This document shows, in pieces, positions 52,776 to 63,115 of a stretch of 64,000 nucleotides of DNA (position 1 is its first letter; every line of letters starts with the position of its first letter). Source of the DNA: Methanogenium cariaci JCM 10550 (GTDB taxonomy: Archaea; Halobacteriota; Methanomicrobia; Methanomicrobiales; Methanomicrobiaceae); contig NZ_BBBG01000003.1 in NCBI RefSeq assembly GCF_001315945.1, positions 116,468 to 180,467 of the forward strand, written 5' to 3'. The position numbers and the translations under genes are program-made. The notes under the pieces are model-generated. The model saw nothing but the letters and a program-made list of their open reading frames with translations, did no database searches and was not told where the DNA came from.

Positions 52776-53014
52776 TTCCCTACACGATATGCTCTTGGAA
52801 AACAGAGGACAAATTTACCTTCTTGCCATTGAAGAACAGGGCATTCGATATTGGGGGGGTCTGCCTGTCTGCAGGTGTGGAATATGATCTGAAATTAATC
52901 ATTCCTGCAAGGAATACTGGTGAAATTCTTCCGTCCCCCCCATCTGGCGCGGAGTTTTACCTTGGGACGAAGTGGATAAGTATTCGGTCTTTAGAAATTT
53001 CCAACATATGCTGA
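52776..53014 (+). pseudogene. Archaellin-like C-terminal remnant
   Basis: Between archaellins 1 and 2. The frame ending at 53014 reads TEDKFTFLPLK, then LSAGVEYDLKLIIPARNTGE and GAEFYLG, lining up with the archaellin end (GQDKFTVLAMPK...EFNLEVRPSIGAAFGL). No N-terminal helix or signal peptide is present upstream. I read it as a diverged, truncated archaellin or archaellin-like gene; a short independent secreted protein is less likely. Confidence 0.5.
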
Positions 53015-53113
53015 ATTTGTTAGGTAAATATGATAGGCAAGACCGCAATTCAGTGGGACATTACCTCATTTTTATGCTCGAAATAGCTCGAAATGTGATA
53101 CCGGTTACGCAAT

Positions 53114-53123
53114 TATTATATAG
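53114..53123 (+). promoter_or_regulatory. TATA box of archaellin 2
   Basis: TATTATATAG about 65 bases before the start, the same spacing as for archaellin 1. Confidence 0.5.
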
Positions 53124-53183
53124 TGAAGAGTGAAAAAATAAATTGTTATCATCCGATGGATGAACGACAGAAAGGAGGTAAAA

Positions 53184-53768
53184 ATGAAACAAATCATGAA
53201 CAGAGAAGAAGGGTTTACTGGCCTTGAGGCCGCAATTGTGCTCATTGCATTTGTTGTGGTCGCGGCAGTGTTCTCATACGTTGTCTTGGGTGCTGGTTTC
53301 TTCACCACTCAGAAATCTCAGGAAGTTGTCTATACCAGTGTCGAGATGGCATCATCCAGTCTTGAAGTTATTGGCGATGTGTACGGTCTGAATACAACTG
53401 ATCCAAACAATGTCGATACCATCCGCGCTACCTTTGGTCTTTCTGCTGGTGGGTCACCGGTTGATTTCTCCACCGTACAGATGGTGTTTGCAACCACTGA
53501 TAGTGTTGTAATCCTAAATAACACTACACCGATGGTTAGTACTACAGGCACCTTATCCGAAACAGGAAACTGGACTATTATAAATGGTGCCACTGATGAT
53601 GATCTGCTTCTGGAAGGACAGGACAAATTTACGATTCTTGCTATGCCAAAGACAGCACTGAATGAAAACGAGCAGTTCAATCTTGAAGTTCGCCCATCTG
53701 TCGGTGCAGCATTTGGTCTGAAGAGAACCGTTCCTGCAAAGATTAATGCGGTAAACATTCTCTACTAA
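53184..53768 (+). CDS. flaB: Archaellin 2
   Basis: 194 residues, intact. Signal peptide MKQIMNREEG, then FTGLEAAIVLIAFVVVAAVF. Start ATG 53184 has the best SD of the three (AAAGGAGGTAAAA); the earlier ATG at 53160 lies before this SD and is rejected. Differs from archaellin 1 mainly in the variable loop (MVSTTGTLSETGNW, DDDLLLEGQDKFT). No 7-base run inside the coding part. Confidence 0.95.
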   Translation: MKQIMNREEGFTGLEAAIVLIAFVVVAAVFSYVVLGAGFFTTQKSQEVVYTSVEMASSSLEVIGDVYGLNTTDPNNVDTIRATFGLSAGGSPVDFSTVQMVFATTDSVVILNNTTPMVSTTGTLSETGNWTIINGATDDDLLLEGQDKFTILAMPKTALNENEQFNLEVRPSVGAAFGLKRTVPAKINAVNILY

Positions 53769-53780
53769 TCTTTTTTTATT
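53769..53780 (+). terminator. T-rich terminator after archaellin 2
   Basis: TCTTTTTTTATTTC directly after the stop, homologous to the signal after archaellin 1. Confidence 0.6.
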
Positions 53781-53872
53781 TCATTATCACAAAAGAAACC
53801 CGTTCGGGGGGGATATTATCCGTTTGAAACATATCTCCTGAGACGGTGCCAATCATTCTCGTATGGCAAAGC

Positions 53873-53883
53873 CATTTATACTT
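53873..53883 (+). promoter_or_regulatory. TATA box of archaellin 3
   Basis: CATTTATACTT about 75 bases before the archaellin 3 start. Confidence 0.45.
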
Positions 53884-53956
53884 TCATTCAGTAAGGCTCT
53901 GAATGGTCTGACTCTCTCGCGCAGTTGTGAGAGAATGTGAACATTCGGGGGAAAGA

Positions 53957-54535
53957 ATGAAACAAATATTATCTACAGAGGAGGGGTTCACCGGCCTTGA
54001 AGCCGCGATTGTGCTCATTGCATTTGTTGTCGTCGCAGCGGTCTTCTCATATGTTGTCCTGAGTGCCGGTTTTTTTGCTACACAGGAATCTCAGGAAGCA
54101 GTTTATACCAGTGTTAAGATGGCCTCATCCAGTCTTGAAGTCATTGGTGATGTGTATGGCCTTGATTCAGATGATGATAACGATATTGAAGCAATCAGAT
54201 TTACACTTGGACTTTCCGCCGGAGGTACACCCGTTGATTTTAGCACCGTCCAGATGGTATTTGCCACTTCATCCGTAATCGAAATAATCCCGGGAACCGA
54301 TCCTCTTAATGCAGCTGCAGCCAGTGCAGGTGAATGGAACATCACCGATGGTGCATCAGATACGGATCTCCTCCTTGAAGGGGGGGAAGACAAATTCACT
54401 ATTATTGCGATGCCAACAACAGCGCTGGGAACAAATGTTCAATTCAACCTGGAAATCCATCCGTCAACGGGTGCGGCATTCGGCCTGAAAAAAACCACCC
54501 CATCAAAGATTGACAGGGTCAACCTGATTTACTAA
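53957..54535 (+). CDS. flaB: Archaellin 3
   Basis: 192 residues, intact, the most diverged of the three. Signal peptide MKQILSTEEG before FTGLEAAIVLIAFVVVAAVF; glycosylation sites are reduced to NITDG; a more acidic loop (DSDDDNDIEAIRF) and GTDPLNAAAASAGEW replace the Thr/Asn-rich loop. The G7 run at 54379 gives EGGEDKF where the others have EGQDKF. Probably a minor or hook-like archaellin, by analogy with methanococcal FlaB3. Confidence 0.93.
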   Translation: MKQILSTEEGFTGLEAAIVLIAFVVVAAVFSYVVLSAGFFATQESQEAVYTSVKMASSSLEVIGDVYGLDSDDDNDIEAIRFTLGLSAGGTPVDFSTVQMVFATSSVIEIIPGTDPLNAAAASAGEWNITDGASDTDLLLEGGEDKFTIIAMPTTALGTNVQFNLEIHPSTGAAFGLKKTTPSKIDRVNLIY

Positions 54536-54685
54536 GTATTAATCATTTTTACAATTCCATACATTCTGCAACAATCATTATATATGCGATTTTCAATTCA
54601 AATTTATGTAACCAAGGAATATACGCCGGAAAGAGTTCATAAAAAAGGAAAATCGGGATTATCTCCATTAGTCCATATTATAAAC

Positions 54686-54695
54686 GCATATATAG
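54686..54695 (+). promoter_or_regulatory. TATA box of arlCE operon
   Basis: GCATATATAG in ACGCATATATAGTATAC, about 30 bases before the arlCE start: a short-leader promoter for the accessory archaellum genes. Confidence 0.55.
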
Positions 54696-54719
54696 TATAC
54701 TATTAAAACAACTAATGTT

Positions 54720-55586
54720 ATGGCAATAAATCAATCGCAGGTGGATCAAATAATCAGTTCAGCCTCTGTTGACGATCCTGAGGTCAAACTGCAGAACCTC
54801 CAGGATGAGGTTGATTTTATTAAAAAATCCATAAAAAAACTGTTGATTGACATCCGGGAACGCATGAATGAAATGGAAAATCCATTTATCATTACTGCGC
54901 TTCAGGCGTCCCAGGAGGCAGCAGGCCCTTTCAATGCATTGCCGGATGAAGATATGGATAACATAACGGGGGGGATGCCAGACGAATCTGCTGAAAAAAC
55001 ATCCCAAAATACAAATCCTGAACCTTCCGATGCCTGTGATTCTCAAATGCAGCCATCTGACCAGTGTCCCGATATTCCTGGTTTTGAAGGCAAATCATAT
55101 GCCGATTTTGTCCAGATGTCAAAAGATAAAGCCCTTCTTCTTTCAATGCAGCAGAAGATGGATGAATTGTCCCCGGATACCAAAGATGTACCATCCGAAA
55201 AGTTGCGTCTTCAAAAACTTCACCGCCTATTTGAATGGACCAATAAAATGGTGAAAAAATATGGACATGACCGGCTTGAGATAATGATTGAATCATACCG
55301 GACCATGGGATATGTCACCGATGAAGCATATCAGCAGGTCAATGATATTGCCCGCCTGATGCCGGAAACACTCGGAGAATCTGATGAAATCAGTTCAGAT
55401 GAATTTGTTTCAGAACTCTACGTGCTCAACAGAATTCTCTCGCCCGGCGATTCATCACTGGACCGTGATATGATAGAAGTTCTCATGGATATGAGAATAG
55501 GACAGCAGTCGACAGAGGAGTCATCCGGCAAAATGAAGGATAAACTGGAAAAAGATGAATGGATTGACATGCTTGACAGGATCTGA
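54720..55586 (+). CDS. arlCE: Archaellum cytoplasmic protein ArlC/D/E fusion type
   Basis: 288 residues, intact. N-terminal coiled coil (KLQNLQDEVDFIKKSIKKLL) of the FlaC type, an acidic, Gln/Ser-rich linker (about residues 80-125), and a helical FlaD/E domain (LHRLFEWTNKMVKKYGHDRL, YVTDEAYQQVNDIARLMPE). In euryarchaea ArlC/D/E form the cytoplasmic ring that connects the motor to CheF and CheY-P. First gene of the arlCE-G-F-H-I-J run. The G7 run at 54967 adds one Gly. Confidence 0.88.
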   Translation: MAINQSQVDQIISSASVDDPEVKLQNLQDEVDFIKKSIKKLLIDIRERMNEMENPFIITALQASQEAAGPFNALPDEDMDNITGGMPDESAEKTSQNTNPEPSDACDSQMQPSDQCPDIPGFEGKSYADFVQMSKDKALLLSMQQKMDELSPDTKDVPSEKLRLQKLHRLFEWTNKMVKKYGHDRLEIMIESYRTMGYVTDEAYQQVNDIARLMPETLGESDEISSDEFVSELYVLNRILSPGDSSLDRDMIEVLMDMRIGQQSTEESSGKMKDKLEKDEWIDMLDRI

Positions 55587-55589
55587 TTA

Positions 55590-56096
55590 ATGTCAAGTGA
55601 AACATTCACCACTGCAATATTTCTAATAACTGCAATTGTAGCTGCAGCGATATTGGTGAATGCATTCTTCCCGGTTATTTATTCTGCAACCAGTACCTTC
55701 ACTGAATCATCACAAAATACCGATGAACGTCTGCGGACAGACATCAAGATCGTAAATGCGCACACGGTATCAAACGGTGATTCAAAGATATGGATAAAAA
55801 ATATCGGATCAACACGCATTGCTGACACGGAAATTTCTTCTTCGGACATATATTTTGGAATTCCCACGGATTTTACCTATATGGTGTATACCACTGAAGA
55901 GGCTCCTCCGAAGGGACAATGGACCTTTACCATACGTGAGGATGCCGGAACACCAAATGAATACTGGGATTCAGGTGAAACTCTTGAGATTACGCTTAAA
56001 GGAGACGATTCACAATTATCAATCGGGAATTATGCATACTTCCAGTTTGTAGTGCCAAACGGTGTCTCTGTCTCAACCCAGTATACTGTATCATAG
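55590..56096 (+). CDS. arlG: Archaellum stator protein ArlG (FlaG-like)
   Basis: 168 residues, intact, no 7-base run. N-terminal membrane helix FLITAIVAAAILVNAFFPV, then a beta-sandwich domain (IWIKNIGSTRI, TDFTYMVYTTEE, NYAYFQFVVPNG). ArlF and ArlG are paralogous S-layer-binding stator subunits; the N-terminal S-S-E-T-F-T-T-A-I-F pattern fits G better, but the F/G labels could be swapped. Starts four bases after the arlCE stop. Confidence 0.75.
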   Translation: MSSETFTTAIFLITAIVAAAILVNAFFPVIYSATSTFTESSQNTDERLRTDIKIVNAHTVSNGDSKIWIKNIGSTRIADTEISSSDIYFGIPTDFTYMVYTTEEAPPKGQWTFTIREDAGTPNEYWDSGETLEITLKGDDSQLSIGNYAYFQFVVPNGVSVSTQYTVS

Positions 56097-56105
56097 GGTG
56101 TAGTT

Positions 56106-56594
56106 ATGGGAAGCGCAAATCTGATTACAACTGCAATTGCTCTGGTGCTCCTGATCGTTACTGCATATGTTATCGTAGGGGCAATCATTGCCACATCAGA
56201 GATTGTAACCATGTCACAGACGGAACGATTTAGTTTCCAGGAATCAAGGATGCACACATCAATTGATATCTTTAATATTACTGTTTCAAATGAGACACAT
56301 GTCCTCGATATGATTGTTAATAATAGCGGGAATGAGAAGATCTCGCAGTTTAAGTATGTGGATATATATATTGTTAACTCAGACGCTCAGCCAATACTCA
56401 TCCCATACACCAAAACACCAGGAACAGAAAATACCTGGAATCTATCTCAGATAACACCTGACATTATTCATCCAAACGAACTCGATCCGGGTGAATCTGC
56501 GACAATGACCATCACATACGCTGCAGGAATAACTCCCGTCTGGATAAAAGTCACTACTCCAAACGGGGGGGTCTATGATTCAGCATACATATAA
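56106..56594 (+). CDS. arlF: Archaellum stator protein ArlF (FlaF-like)
   Basis: 162 residues, intact. N-terminal helix TTAIALVLLIVTAYVIVGAI, then an outer beta domain with FNITVSNETHVLDMIVNNSGN and VWIKVTTPNGGVYDSA. With its paralogue upstream it should anchor the motor to the S-layer. F versus G naming is tentative. Confidence 0.75.
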   Translation: MGSANLITTAIALVLLIVTAYVIVGAIIATSEIVTMSQTERFSFQESRMHTSIDIFNITVSNETHVLDMIVNNSGNEKISQFKYVDIYIVNSDAQPILIPYTKTPGTENTWNLSQITPDIIHPNELDPGESATMTITYAAGITPVWIKVTTPNGGVYDSAYI

Positions 56595-56620
56595 TTCATG
56601 ATCGATTAGGAGGGACAGCA

Positions 56621-57374
56621 ATGAGTAACAGCAATGGATTAGGGGGGGATCTGCTCGGAGGAGATGACAAAAAGATTCTTTCAACGGGATATCCTGATAT
56701 TGATAAGAAACTGGCCGACGGTCTGCCTCTGGGATCTGACGCTTATTGAAGGGGGGGAAAATGACAGTGGAAAAAGTGTCATTACCCAACAGATCATCTG
56801 GGGGGGCGGACTAAAAGGCAGCATGAATGTGGCTCTCTATACTTCAGAAAATACCTCAAAAAGTTTTTTGGGTCAGATGGAATCCATGAGTCTTGATATC
56901 GCTGATTACTTTGCATGGGGGGGATATCTCAAGGTTTTTCCCATGCATACTATCGGGTTTGAGTGGGGGGGTGAAAAAGAGATGCAGGGCATCCTAAAGA
57001 GAATTATTCAGCACATGCGTGATTCAGATTCTGATGTGATTATTATTGATTCTCTAACCCTGTTGACCGAAGCCACAAATTCAGCAGACCTGCTTGCATT
57101 TCTTACCAACTGCAAAACCCTCGTTGATACCGGAAAAACAATACTCATCACCCTCCACACATACGCTTTTCAGGAGGATACCCTCGTCAGAATTCGTTCC
57201 ATCTGTGATGCTCATCTGATGATGAAACGGGCACTTGTCGGTCAAAAATATATCATGGTCATGGAGGTTGTTAAAATTCGTGGTGCACGGAAGACAACCG
57301 GAAATATCGTCTCATTTGAAGTGCATCCTGGTTTTGGCATGAAGATTATTCCGATATCAATGGCACGGGTCTAA
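56621..57374 (+). CDS. arlH: Archaellum ATPase-regulating protein ArlH, one frame break
   Basis: KaiC/RecA-like ATP-binding motor component, about 250 residues. Walker A is written TLIEGGENDSGKS: the G7 run at 56749 adds a Gly to the usual I-E-G-E-N-D-S-G-K-S. Walker B SDVIIIDSLTLL. The frame breaks at 56732 (GGATCTGACG lacks two bases of G-S-L-T-L). Further G7 runs at 56641, 56800, 56917 and 56964. ATG 56621 follows a strong SD (AGGAGGGAC). ArlH binds ArlI and controls filament assembly and rotation. Confidence 0.9.
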
Positions 57375-57378
57375 AATA

Positions 57379-59262
57379 ATGGGAACATTAAGTGCTTCAG
57401 TTAATCTTCCATTCACACCGGAAGAGACGGATGAATCAATATCCTATGATGAAAAGTCCATTGAAGCCAGTGCATTATACCGGATGCTTCCTGCAAACGC
57501 CAAAGAATATGTAAAACAGGCCCCCTCATCTCCTTGAATATCTCCATATCTTTCCGGTGAATACCTTTGGTATTCCTCTGTTTTTCTCTGAACTGTCCCG
57601 TGACGTAAAAAAATGGAGAACCCGAATATCATCTATCCGGTAAGTGATATGACATTTATTCACATCTTTCCGGATGAAAATGATGTGAGAAATTTCTATA
57701 TTCCCATTGAACCCTCATTTCTTCATAGTGTCACCGAACTAATGGGTCATGTTGAAAAAAACTTGTGGATTTCATTGACAGTTTTGAAGAAGACCCCCAT
57801 TACTGATGAAGAACGCATTGAAGTGCTGCGCCGGGTAATGCGGGAAATTACCCATGTCATCGGACCTGATGAGAACATAAAAACACTCACCACAGAGAAT
57901 GACAGTGAAAAGGGGGGGCTGAAAGAAAAGATTATTGGATTCCTGAATACTGATTTTTCTAAAGAGAAAGAACTGAAGAAAGAACAGAAAAAAGGAAAAC
58001 TCCCCCCCGATGTTCCCACAACTCCGGAAGGGAAACTCATTCTCACTCAGATGGAATTTAATTCGATAGAATATCTGCTTATTCGTGATAAAGTCCAGAT
58101 GGGTATTCTTGAACCATTCCTGAACGATCCCTATATTGAAGATATTACCTGTGATGGTGTAGGCCCGATATTTATTGAGCATAAAATTTTTAAAGGGATG
58201 AAGTCTGCCATTGAATTCAGGAATTCCAACGAAATTGATGATTTTGTTATCCGTATGGCAGAACGTATCAAACGACCACTTACCTATCGTGACCCCATTG
58301 TTGATGCTACCCTGCCTGACGGATCAAGGATTAATATCGTATATGGCACGGAAATCAGCAAACATGGTTCAAACTTTACTATCCGTAAATTCAGCGAAGA
58401 ACCAGCCAGTATTCTTCAGCTGATTGAATGGAAGACAACTGACTACATGACGGCTGCCTATCTCTGGATCTGTCTGGAGTTTGGCATGTCACTGTTTGTC
58501 AGTGGTGAAACGGCATCAGGAAAGACCACCAGCCTGAACGCCATTACCACCTTCCTTGCACCGGAAAATAAGATTGTAACCATTGAAGATACTCCCGAAC
58601 TGACCGTGCCCCCCCATAAAAACTGGACGCGTGAGGTATCCAAAGGAAAAGGAAGCGGTGAAGGAGAGGGAGGGTCGGTTACCATGTTTGACCTGCTACG
58701 TGCGGCTCTGCGACAACGGCCGAACCAGATTCTTGTCGGTGAAATCAGAGGTTCCGAGGGTGCGGTGGCATTTGGTGCAATGCAGACGGGCCACCCGGTG
58801 ATGAGTACCTTCCACGCTGCTTCCGTTGAAAAACTCATTCAGCGTCTCTGCAGTGACCCGATTAATATTCCTATCAGCCATGTAGATAACCTGAATCTTG
58901 TTGTTATTCAGAGTGCAGTACGCAGACCGAACGGAGACATGGTGCGCAGAATGCTTTCTGTCAATGAACTGGTCGGATATGACCCTGAGACCGGTGGTTT
59001 TTCCTTTGTTGCAATGTTTGTCTGGAACCCGATTACCGATACGTTTGATTTCCCGGGAAACGGAAGTAGTTTTCTTCTGGAAAATAAAATTGCCACACTC
59101 CTTGGACTTCCCGAAGAGCGGAGAGCAGAGATCTATGATGAAGTGACAAAGAGAGCCCGGATGTTAGAGAGACTCCATAAAGCAGGATACATGGGATTCT
59201 GGGATCTGTACCATATGATAACCAAGATCAAGAAACAGGGCCTTCTAAAAATTGAGATCTGA
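57379..59262 (+). CDS. arlI: Archaellum motor ATPase ArlI, frame-interrupted at N-terminus
   Basis: Hexameric secretion-type ATPase driving assembly and rotation, about 628 residues. N-terminal part from ATG 57379 (MGTLSASVNLPFTPEETDE) joins the main frame through two run-length changes: C5 for C4 at 57522 and A7 for A8 at 57607. Seen: DPYIEDITCDGVGPIFIEH, Walker A VSGETASGKTTSL, Asp box VTIEDTPEL, VP(P)HKNWTREV, Walker B ILVGEIRGSEG, His box MSTFHAASVEKLIQRL. C7 at 58610 adds a Pro next to the conserved P-H-K-N-W. Confidence 0.94.
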
Positions 59263-59265
59263 CAC

Positions 59266-60878
59266 ATGTTTGAGTCATTTACCGAAAACATCCGTGAAAA
59301 GTCAGGGGGGAAATTACCATTTGAAGATGCCTGGGCGAATCTCAAGGCATTCTTTGCCCAGGTCTCAGAAAACAAAAAAATGGGTTCTGACATTCTTTTC
59401 ATGGTAACGTATATGGCTTCCATTATCACTGCTGACATATCGAGACCAGAAATTTTTGCGTTCACTGCAACACGAAAAGAGTACATCACCTCAAAGTACA
59501 TCGCCAAGGTTGAAACATTCGTTAAACGCTGGAATTATAACTATGCAAAAGCTCTCGAAATGGTAGCTGACCGGACGAAAAATCCCATCCTTTCCAGTAT
59601 GCTGATACGCTACGGGAACTCAATCGGTTCGGGTGTTCCGGATAATGAATTTCTTGTCCTTGAACTGTCTACGGTAAGAATTGTCTACCGAAACCATTTC
59701 GAACAGGGCATAGAGATGCTGAAGAAATGGGGGGGGATGCATACATCGCTCTGATGCTTTCAGCGACAATTGTCAGTATCATCATCATGGTCTCAATTGC
59801 TATTTATACACCTGATGATTTAGATGCAACACTGAACACTTCGTATCTTCTGACCATCGGTATTGCGGTCTTTGGTATCGGAACAATGTACCACTCAATT
59901 CCTGGTGACCAGAAATGCCATGAACTCCCGGGTCAGGGCAGTTATGAACAAAGAATGATACGTAAAATGGAACGATTTATTGTTCCTACGGTGATCATTA
60001 CCTCTGTTCTGCTCCTCATCGGAGGGTTCAACGCAGGCCTGATTTATTTGATCATTGGAGTTCTGCTTGCACCTCTGGGAATATTCGCCGTCATTGATGA
60101 CACGAAAATTATTGGACGTGATGCTGACTTTTCCGTATTTATCCGGAGTCTGGGGGGGACGATCATGGGAGGAAAGGGTCTCACCGTACCCTATGCCCTT
60201 GCCGAAGTTGATATAAAAACCCTGAAAGTGCTGTACGAATTTATTCAGTCTGTGTATTCCAAACTGAATCTGGGTCTGGATGAAAATCTGGTATGGGAGC
60301 GGTTTATCGATGAATCCGGAAGTAATCTCATATCAAAGTATCTCAATATTTTCCGTGACTCAATAAAACTGGGTGGAAATCCTTCAGAGGTTGCACGGGT
60401 TGTCAGTACTTCTATGCTTGAACAGACGCTGTTACGCGAAAAACGGGAAATGCTTGCGACAGGATTTATTGTGCTGCTTATTCCCATGCATGTAGCAATG
60501 GTTGCAATTTTTATTTTCCTGTATCAGATATTACTTACGATGTCCCATGCGGTAACTGCCGTGATGGCTTCATTTGATCAGGTCAGTGACGCAATGAGCA
60601 GTACGACCGCGTCAATGGGGGGTTCGATGTCAGGCATGGTGAATATCTTTGTTAATTTTCCCGAAGATAAAATGGGGGGGACATATATAGCTATTGTTCT
60701 GTTAATAATAACTGTTGCGAATATCATGGCAGGAAAGATTGTAAAGGGCGGTGCAAACTATCTGTATTACGCATTTGGAAGTATATTATTCAGCCTCACT
60801 GGTATTCTTTTAATCGTGACGCCGTTTATTGTCGAGATGCTGTTCCAGATTCCGATATTCAATGGAGGGGGGGTATAA
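59266..60878 (+). CDS. arlJ: Archaellum membrane platform protein ArlJ, one frame break
   Basis: Polytopic membrane core of the motor, about 536 residues: T2SSF-like cytoplasmic domain (GSDILFMVTYMASIITADIS, YNYAKALEMVADRTKNP), helices, a second T2SSF domain (SLGGTIMGGKGLTVPYALAE, GGNPSEVARVVSTSML) and C-terminal helices. The frame changes at 59730, where a G8 run should be two bases shorter to give KKWGDAYIALMLSATI. In-frame G7 runs at 60151, 60674 and 60868. Starts four bases after arlI. Confidence 0.93.
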
Positions 60879-62167
60879 TGAACGAAGTATTACGTCGGTT
60901 ATTGATGATGGTCGGTATTGTTGCCATCGGGACTTTTCTGATTTTGTCTGATGCATCATTAATGATGACAATGGCTGCATCAGTTGCTTTTGGAATTATT
61001 ATGATGATGGGCCTTGGGTTATTAAAAGTTGAGGACTTCAAAAAAATTACCCACCCAAGAAGCATTAAAACCGGAAATGCAAAAAAGACTGCGAAAACAG
61101 AGAAACCACAACCCAAAAAAGAACGGAAAAACTTCTTTTCCAAAGGGGTATTTTCACGGTTTAAGAAAAATAATCGGAAGAATCAGAAAGATAAAAAGAA
61201 AGACCGTTTGGAAAAAGAACCAACCGAAACAAAAAATACCCGGATATCAGCGGGTCTGGCTGCTGCCATCGGTTCATTCAATACCACAATAGCGAAAGCC
61301 CGCGATAAAAAACATACCGAAAAACTTGATTCCCTTTTGAATACAGTCATTGATGAACCGATCACATCACCATCTGATGCAAAGGAACCCTCTGATGAAA
61401 TCGATTCTTTTGACGATGAAGATTTTGGAGACCTTGACTCTCTTGAAATTGAGGGTGAGGAGTTGTCTTTTGATTCTGATATGGATATGTCGGCTACATC
61501 TTCATCCCTTCAGAATAATGGTTCGGATGAATTCAATCTGGATAATGAAATAAATTCCATCCTGCTTGCTGCCGGAGATACCCCCCCTGAGGGGGATGAC
61601 GGGGAATTTGCGATACAGGCCATTGATGATGGACTCGATGAAGATTCATTTATCAATCTCCCGGACGCTGTCTCAGAGACTCAGGACGCTAATCCGAATG
61701 ATTCGCTGAACGAACTGGAAAATCTCACCGGATTTGAAACAGATAGTTTAGGTGCAGATGAATTTTCTGATTTTGACGCAATTGACCTGGATGAACTGGA
61801 GACAGATGATCTCTCCATTGAAACAGATGAGATCATCATTGAAGAAGAGGAAGAGGTTGATGACGGGGCTGTTCTTCCTGATGACAACATAGCGTTGGGA
61901 GATACAAAGATCTCCGAAGATGAACAGTCTCATCTTGGGAATACCAATTTCAGCGATCTTGATCTTGATGAAACTGTCTCATTTTCCCGAAAAAATGAAT
62001 ATGACGACATCCTCAGTGTTCTTGAATCTGATATTAAAACGGTTAAAAAGGGACCTGAGCCAAGTATTCTTCGTGATATGAAAGATATTCATGTAGAAGC
62101 AAAAGATCTGGTTGGAGAGCTTGAAACAGTGCTCAGTTCACTGGGGGGGGAAAATCCCGGAAAATAA
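60878..62167 (+). CDS. Unknown membrane-anchored charged protein in the archaellum operon
   Basis: 429 residues, intact; its ATG overlaps the arlJ stop. Two N-terminal helices (RLLMMVGIVAIGTFLILS; MTMAASVAFGIIMMMGLGLL), a strongly basic stretch (about residues 60-115: many Lys, e.g. KKERKNFFSKGVFSRFKKNN), then about 230 residues rich in Asp/Glu/Ser (EEEEEVDDGAVLPDDNIAL), and a short C-terminal helical domain (LRDMKDIHVEAKDLVGELETV). I recognise no family. Position between the motor and cheF suggests a membrane-tethered cytoplasmic partner of the motor or taxis proteins. Confidence 0.7.
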   Translation: MNEVLRRLLMMVGIVAIGTFLILSDASLMMTMAASVAFGIIMMMGLGLLKVEDFKKITHPRSIKTGNAKKTAKTEKPQPKKERKNFFSKGVFSRFKKNNRKNQKDKKKDRLEKEPTETKNTRISAGLAAAIGSFNTTIAKARDKKHTEKLDSLLNTVIDEPITSPSDAKEPSDEIDSFDDEDFGDLDSLEIEGEELSFDSDMDMSATSSSLQNNGSDEFNLDNEINSILLAAGDTPPEGDDGEFAIQAIDDGLDEDSFINLPDAVSETQDANPNDSLNELENLTGFETDSLGADEFSDFDAIDLDELETDDLSIETDEIIIEEEEEVDDGAVLPDDNIALGDTKISEDEQSHLGNTNFSDLDLDETVSFSRKNEYDDILSVLESDIKTVKKGPEPSILRDMKDIHVEAKDLVGELETVLSSLGGENPGK

Positions 62168-62190
62168 CCGAGCAGGATGAGGAGTAAAGA

Positions 62191-63001
62191 ATGAAAACAA
62201 TTCCAGTTAAATTTGAAGCCGAAGGGAAATGGATATCAGCCAAGATCGGAATCGATGAAACAACCATCCATCTGCCTGAACCAATAAATACACAGATCCC
62301 GATAAAATCAATTGATAATGTGCAGCAAAGAAAGAATCTTCTCACCATCTCTGTTGCGGAAAAAGATTACCGAATTGCCACCGTACCCAAAGCACTGGCC
62401 ATACTCAAACGGGTTATTCTTATGGGGGTGTTCAGGCTATCGCCTCATGGCATTTTTTATGTCTCCTGCCATCAGGGGGCGGGGGGGTGATGGTGAGTGA
62501 TGCAAAATGGGAAAAAGGTGCAGTTACCGTCCTTAAAACCGGCATATGGTTTGTGAGCCAGAATCATCAGATCTGTATTCCGATAGCAGATGTTTCCGCG
62601 ATTGAACAGACAAAAAGAGAGGTACAGGGAACTGACAAAGAGGTCGTAAAGATTGATCATGTGGAAAGCGGAGACGTTTCAACAAGTTTTGTGCTCTGTC
62701 CCGCAACAACCCTGCAGGTGCTCTATAATTACCTGACTGATGCCACCAAAGATAGTTCACTGGATGGAGAACTTGACCCCCCCTTTCGGGTCAGGTGGCC
62801 ATGCTGGTCTACAGCGGAATGGACACTCATTCTATTGAAGGAATGCTTGAGAAATCCCAGCGAGATATAGATGCTGTTTATGACAGAATGCTGGGACTGG
62901 GACTGGTAGAGGTAGTCCAGACACGCCGTGAGGTAAAACTGACAACAAAAGGTGTCAGGTTTGTGACAGAAGCGGTGAAACCACCCACCCCCCCTCAGTA
63001 A
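62191..63001 (+). CDS. cheF: Taxis adaptor CheF, frame-interrupted
   Basis: Archaea-specific adaptor linking CheY-P to the ArlC/D/E ring, about 270 residues. Seen: VKFEAEGKWISAKIGIDETTI (in parts), SIDNVQQRKNLLTI, MAFFMSPAIRGG, ISQ-type strand WFVSQNHQICIPIADV, and a C-terminal helical wing (MLEKSQRDIDAVYDRMLGLGLVEV, in parts; LTTKGVRFVTEAV). Frame changes near 62425 (G5), 62475-62486 (G5 and G7) and 62778 (C7). Lies directly before cheY, as in haloarchaea. Confidence 0.8.
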
Positions 63002-63070
63002 ATCCCCCCCTATTTTAATCACATTTGTCAAATATAATTTTTTGACAGGTATTATTCCAAAATACCCAAT

Positions 63071-63080
63071 TAAATATATT
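63071..63080 (+). promoter_or_regulatory. TATA box of cheY
   Basis: TAAATATATT about 40 bases before the cheY start, after a C7-containing spacer that follows cheF; suggests that the che genes have their own promoter. Confidence 0.45.
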
Positions 63081-63115
63081 TATTACATATGTGACAAAAC
63101 GTTATTAGATTATAT

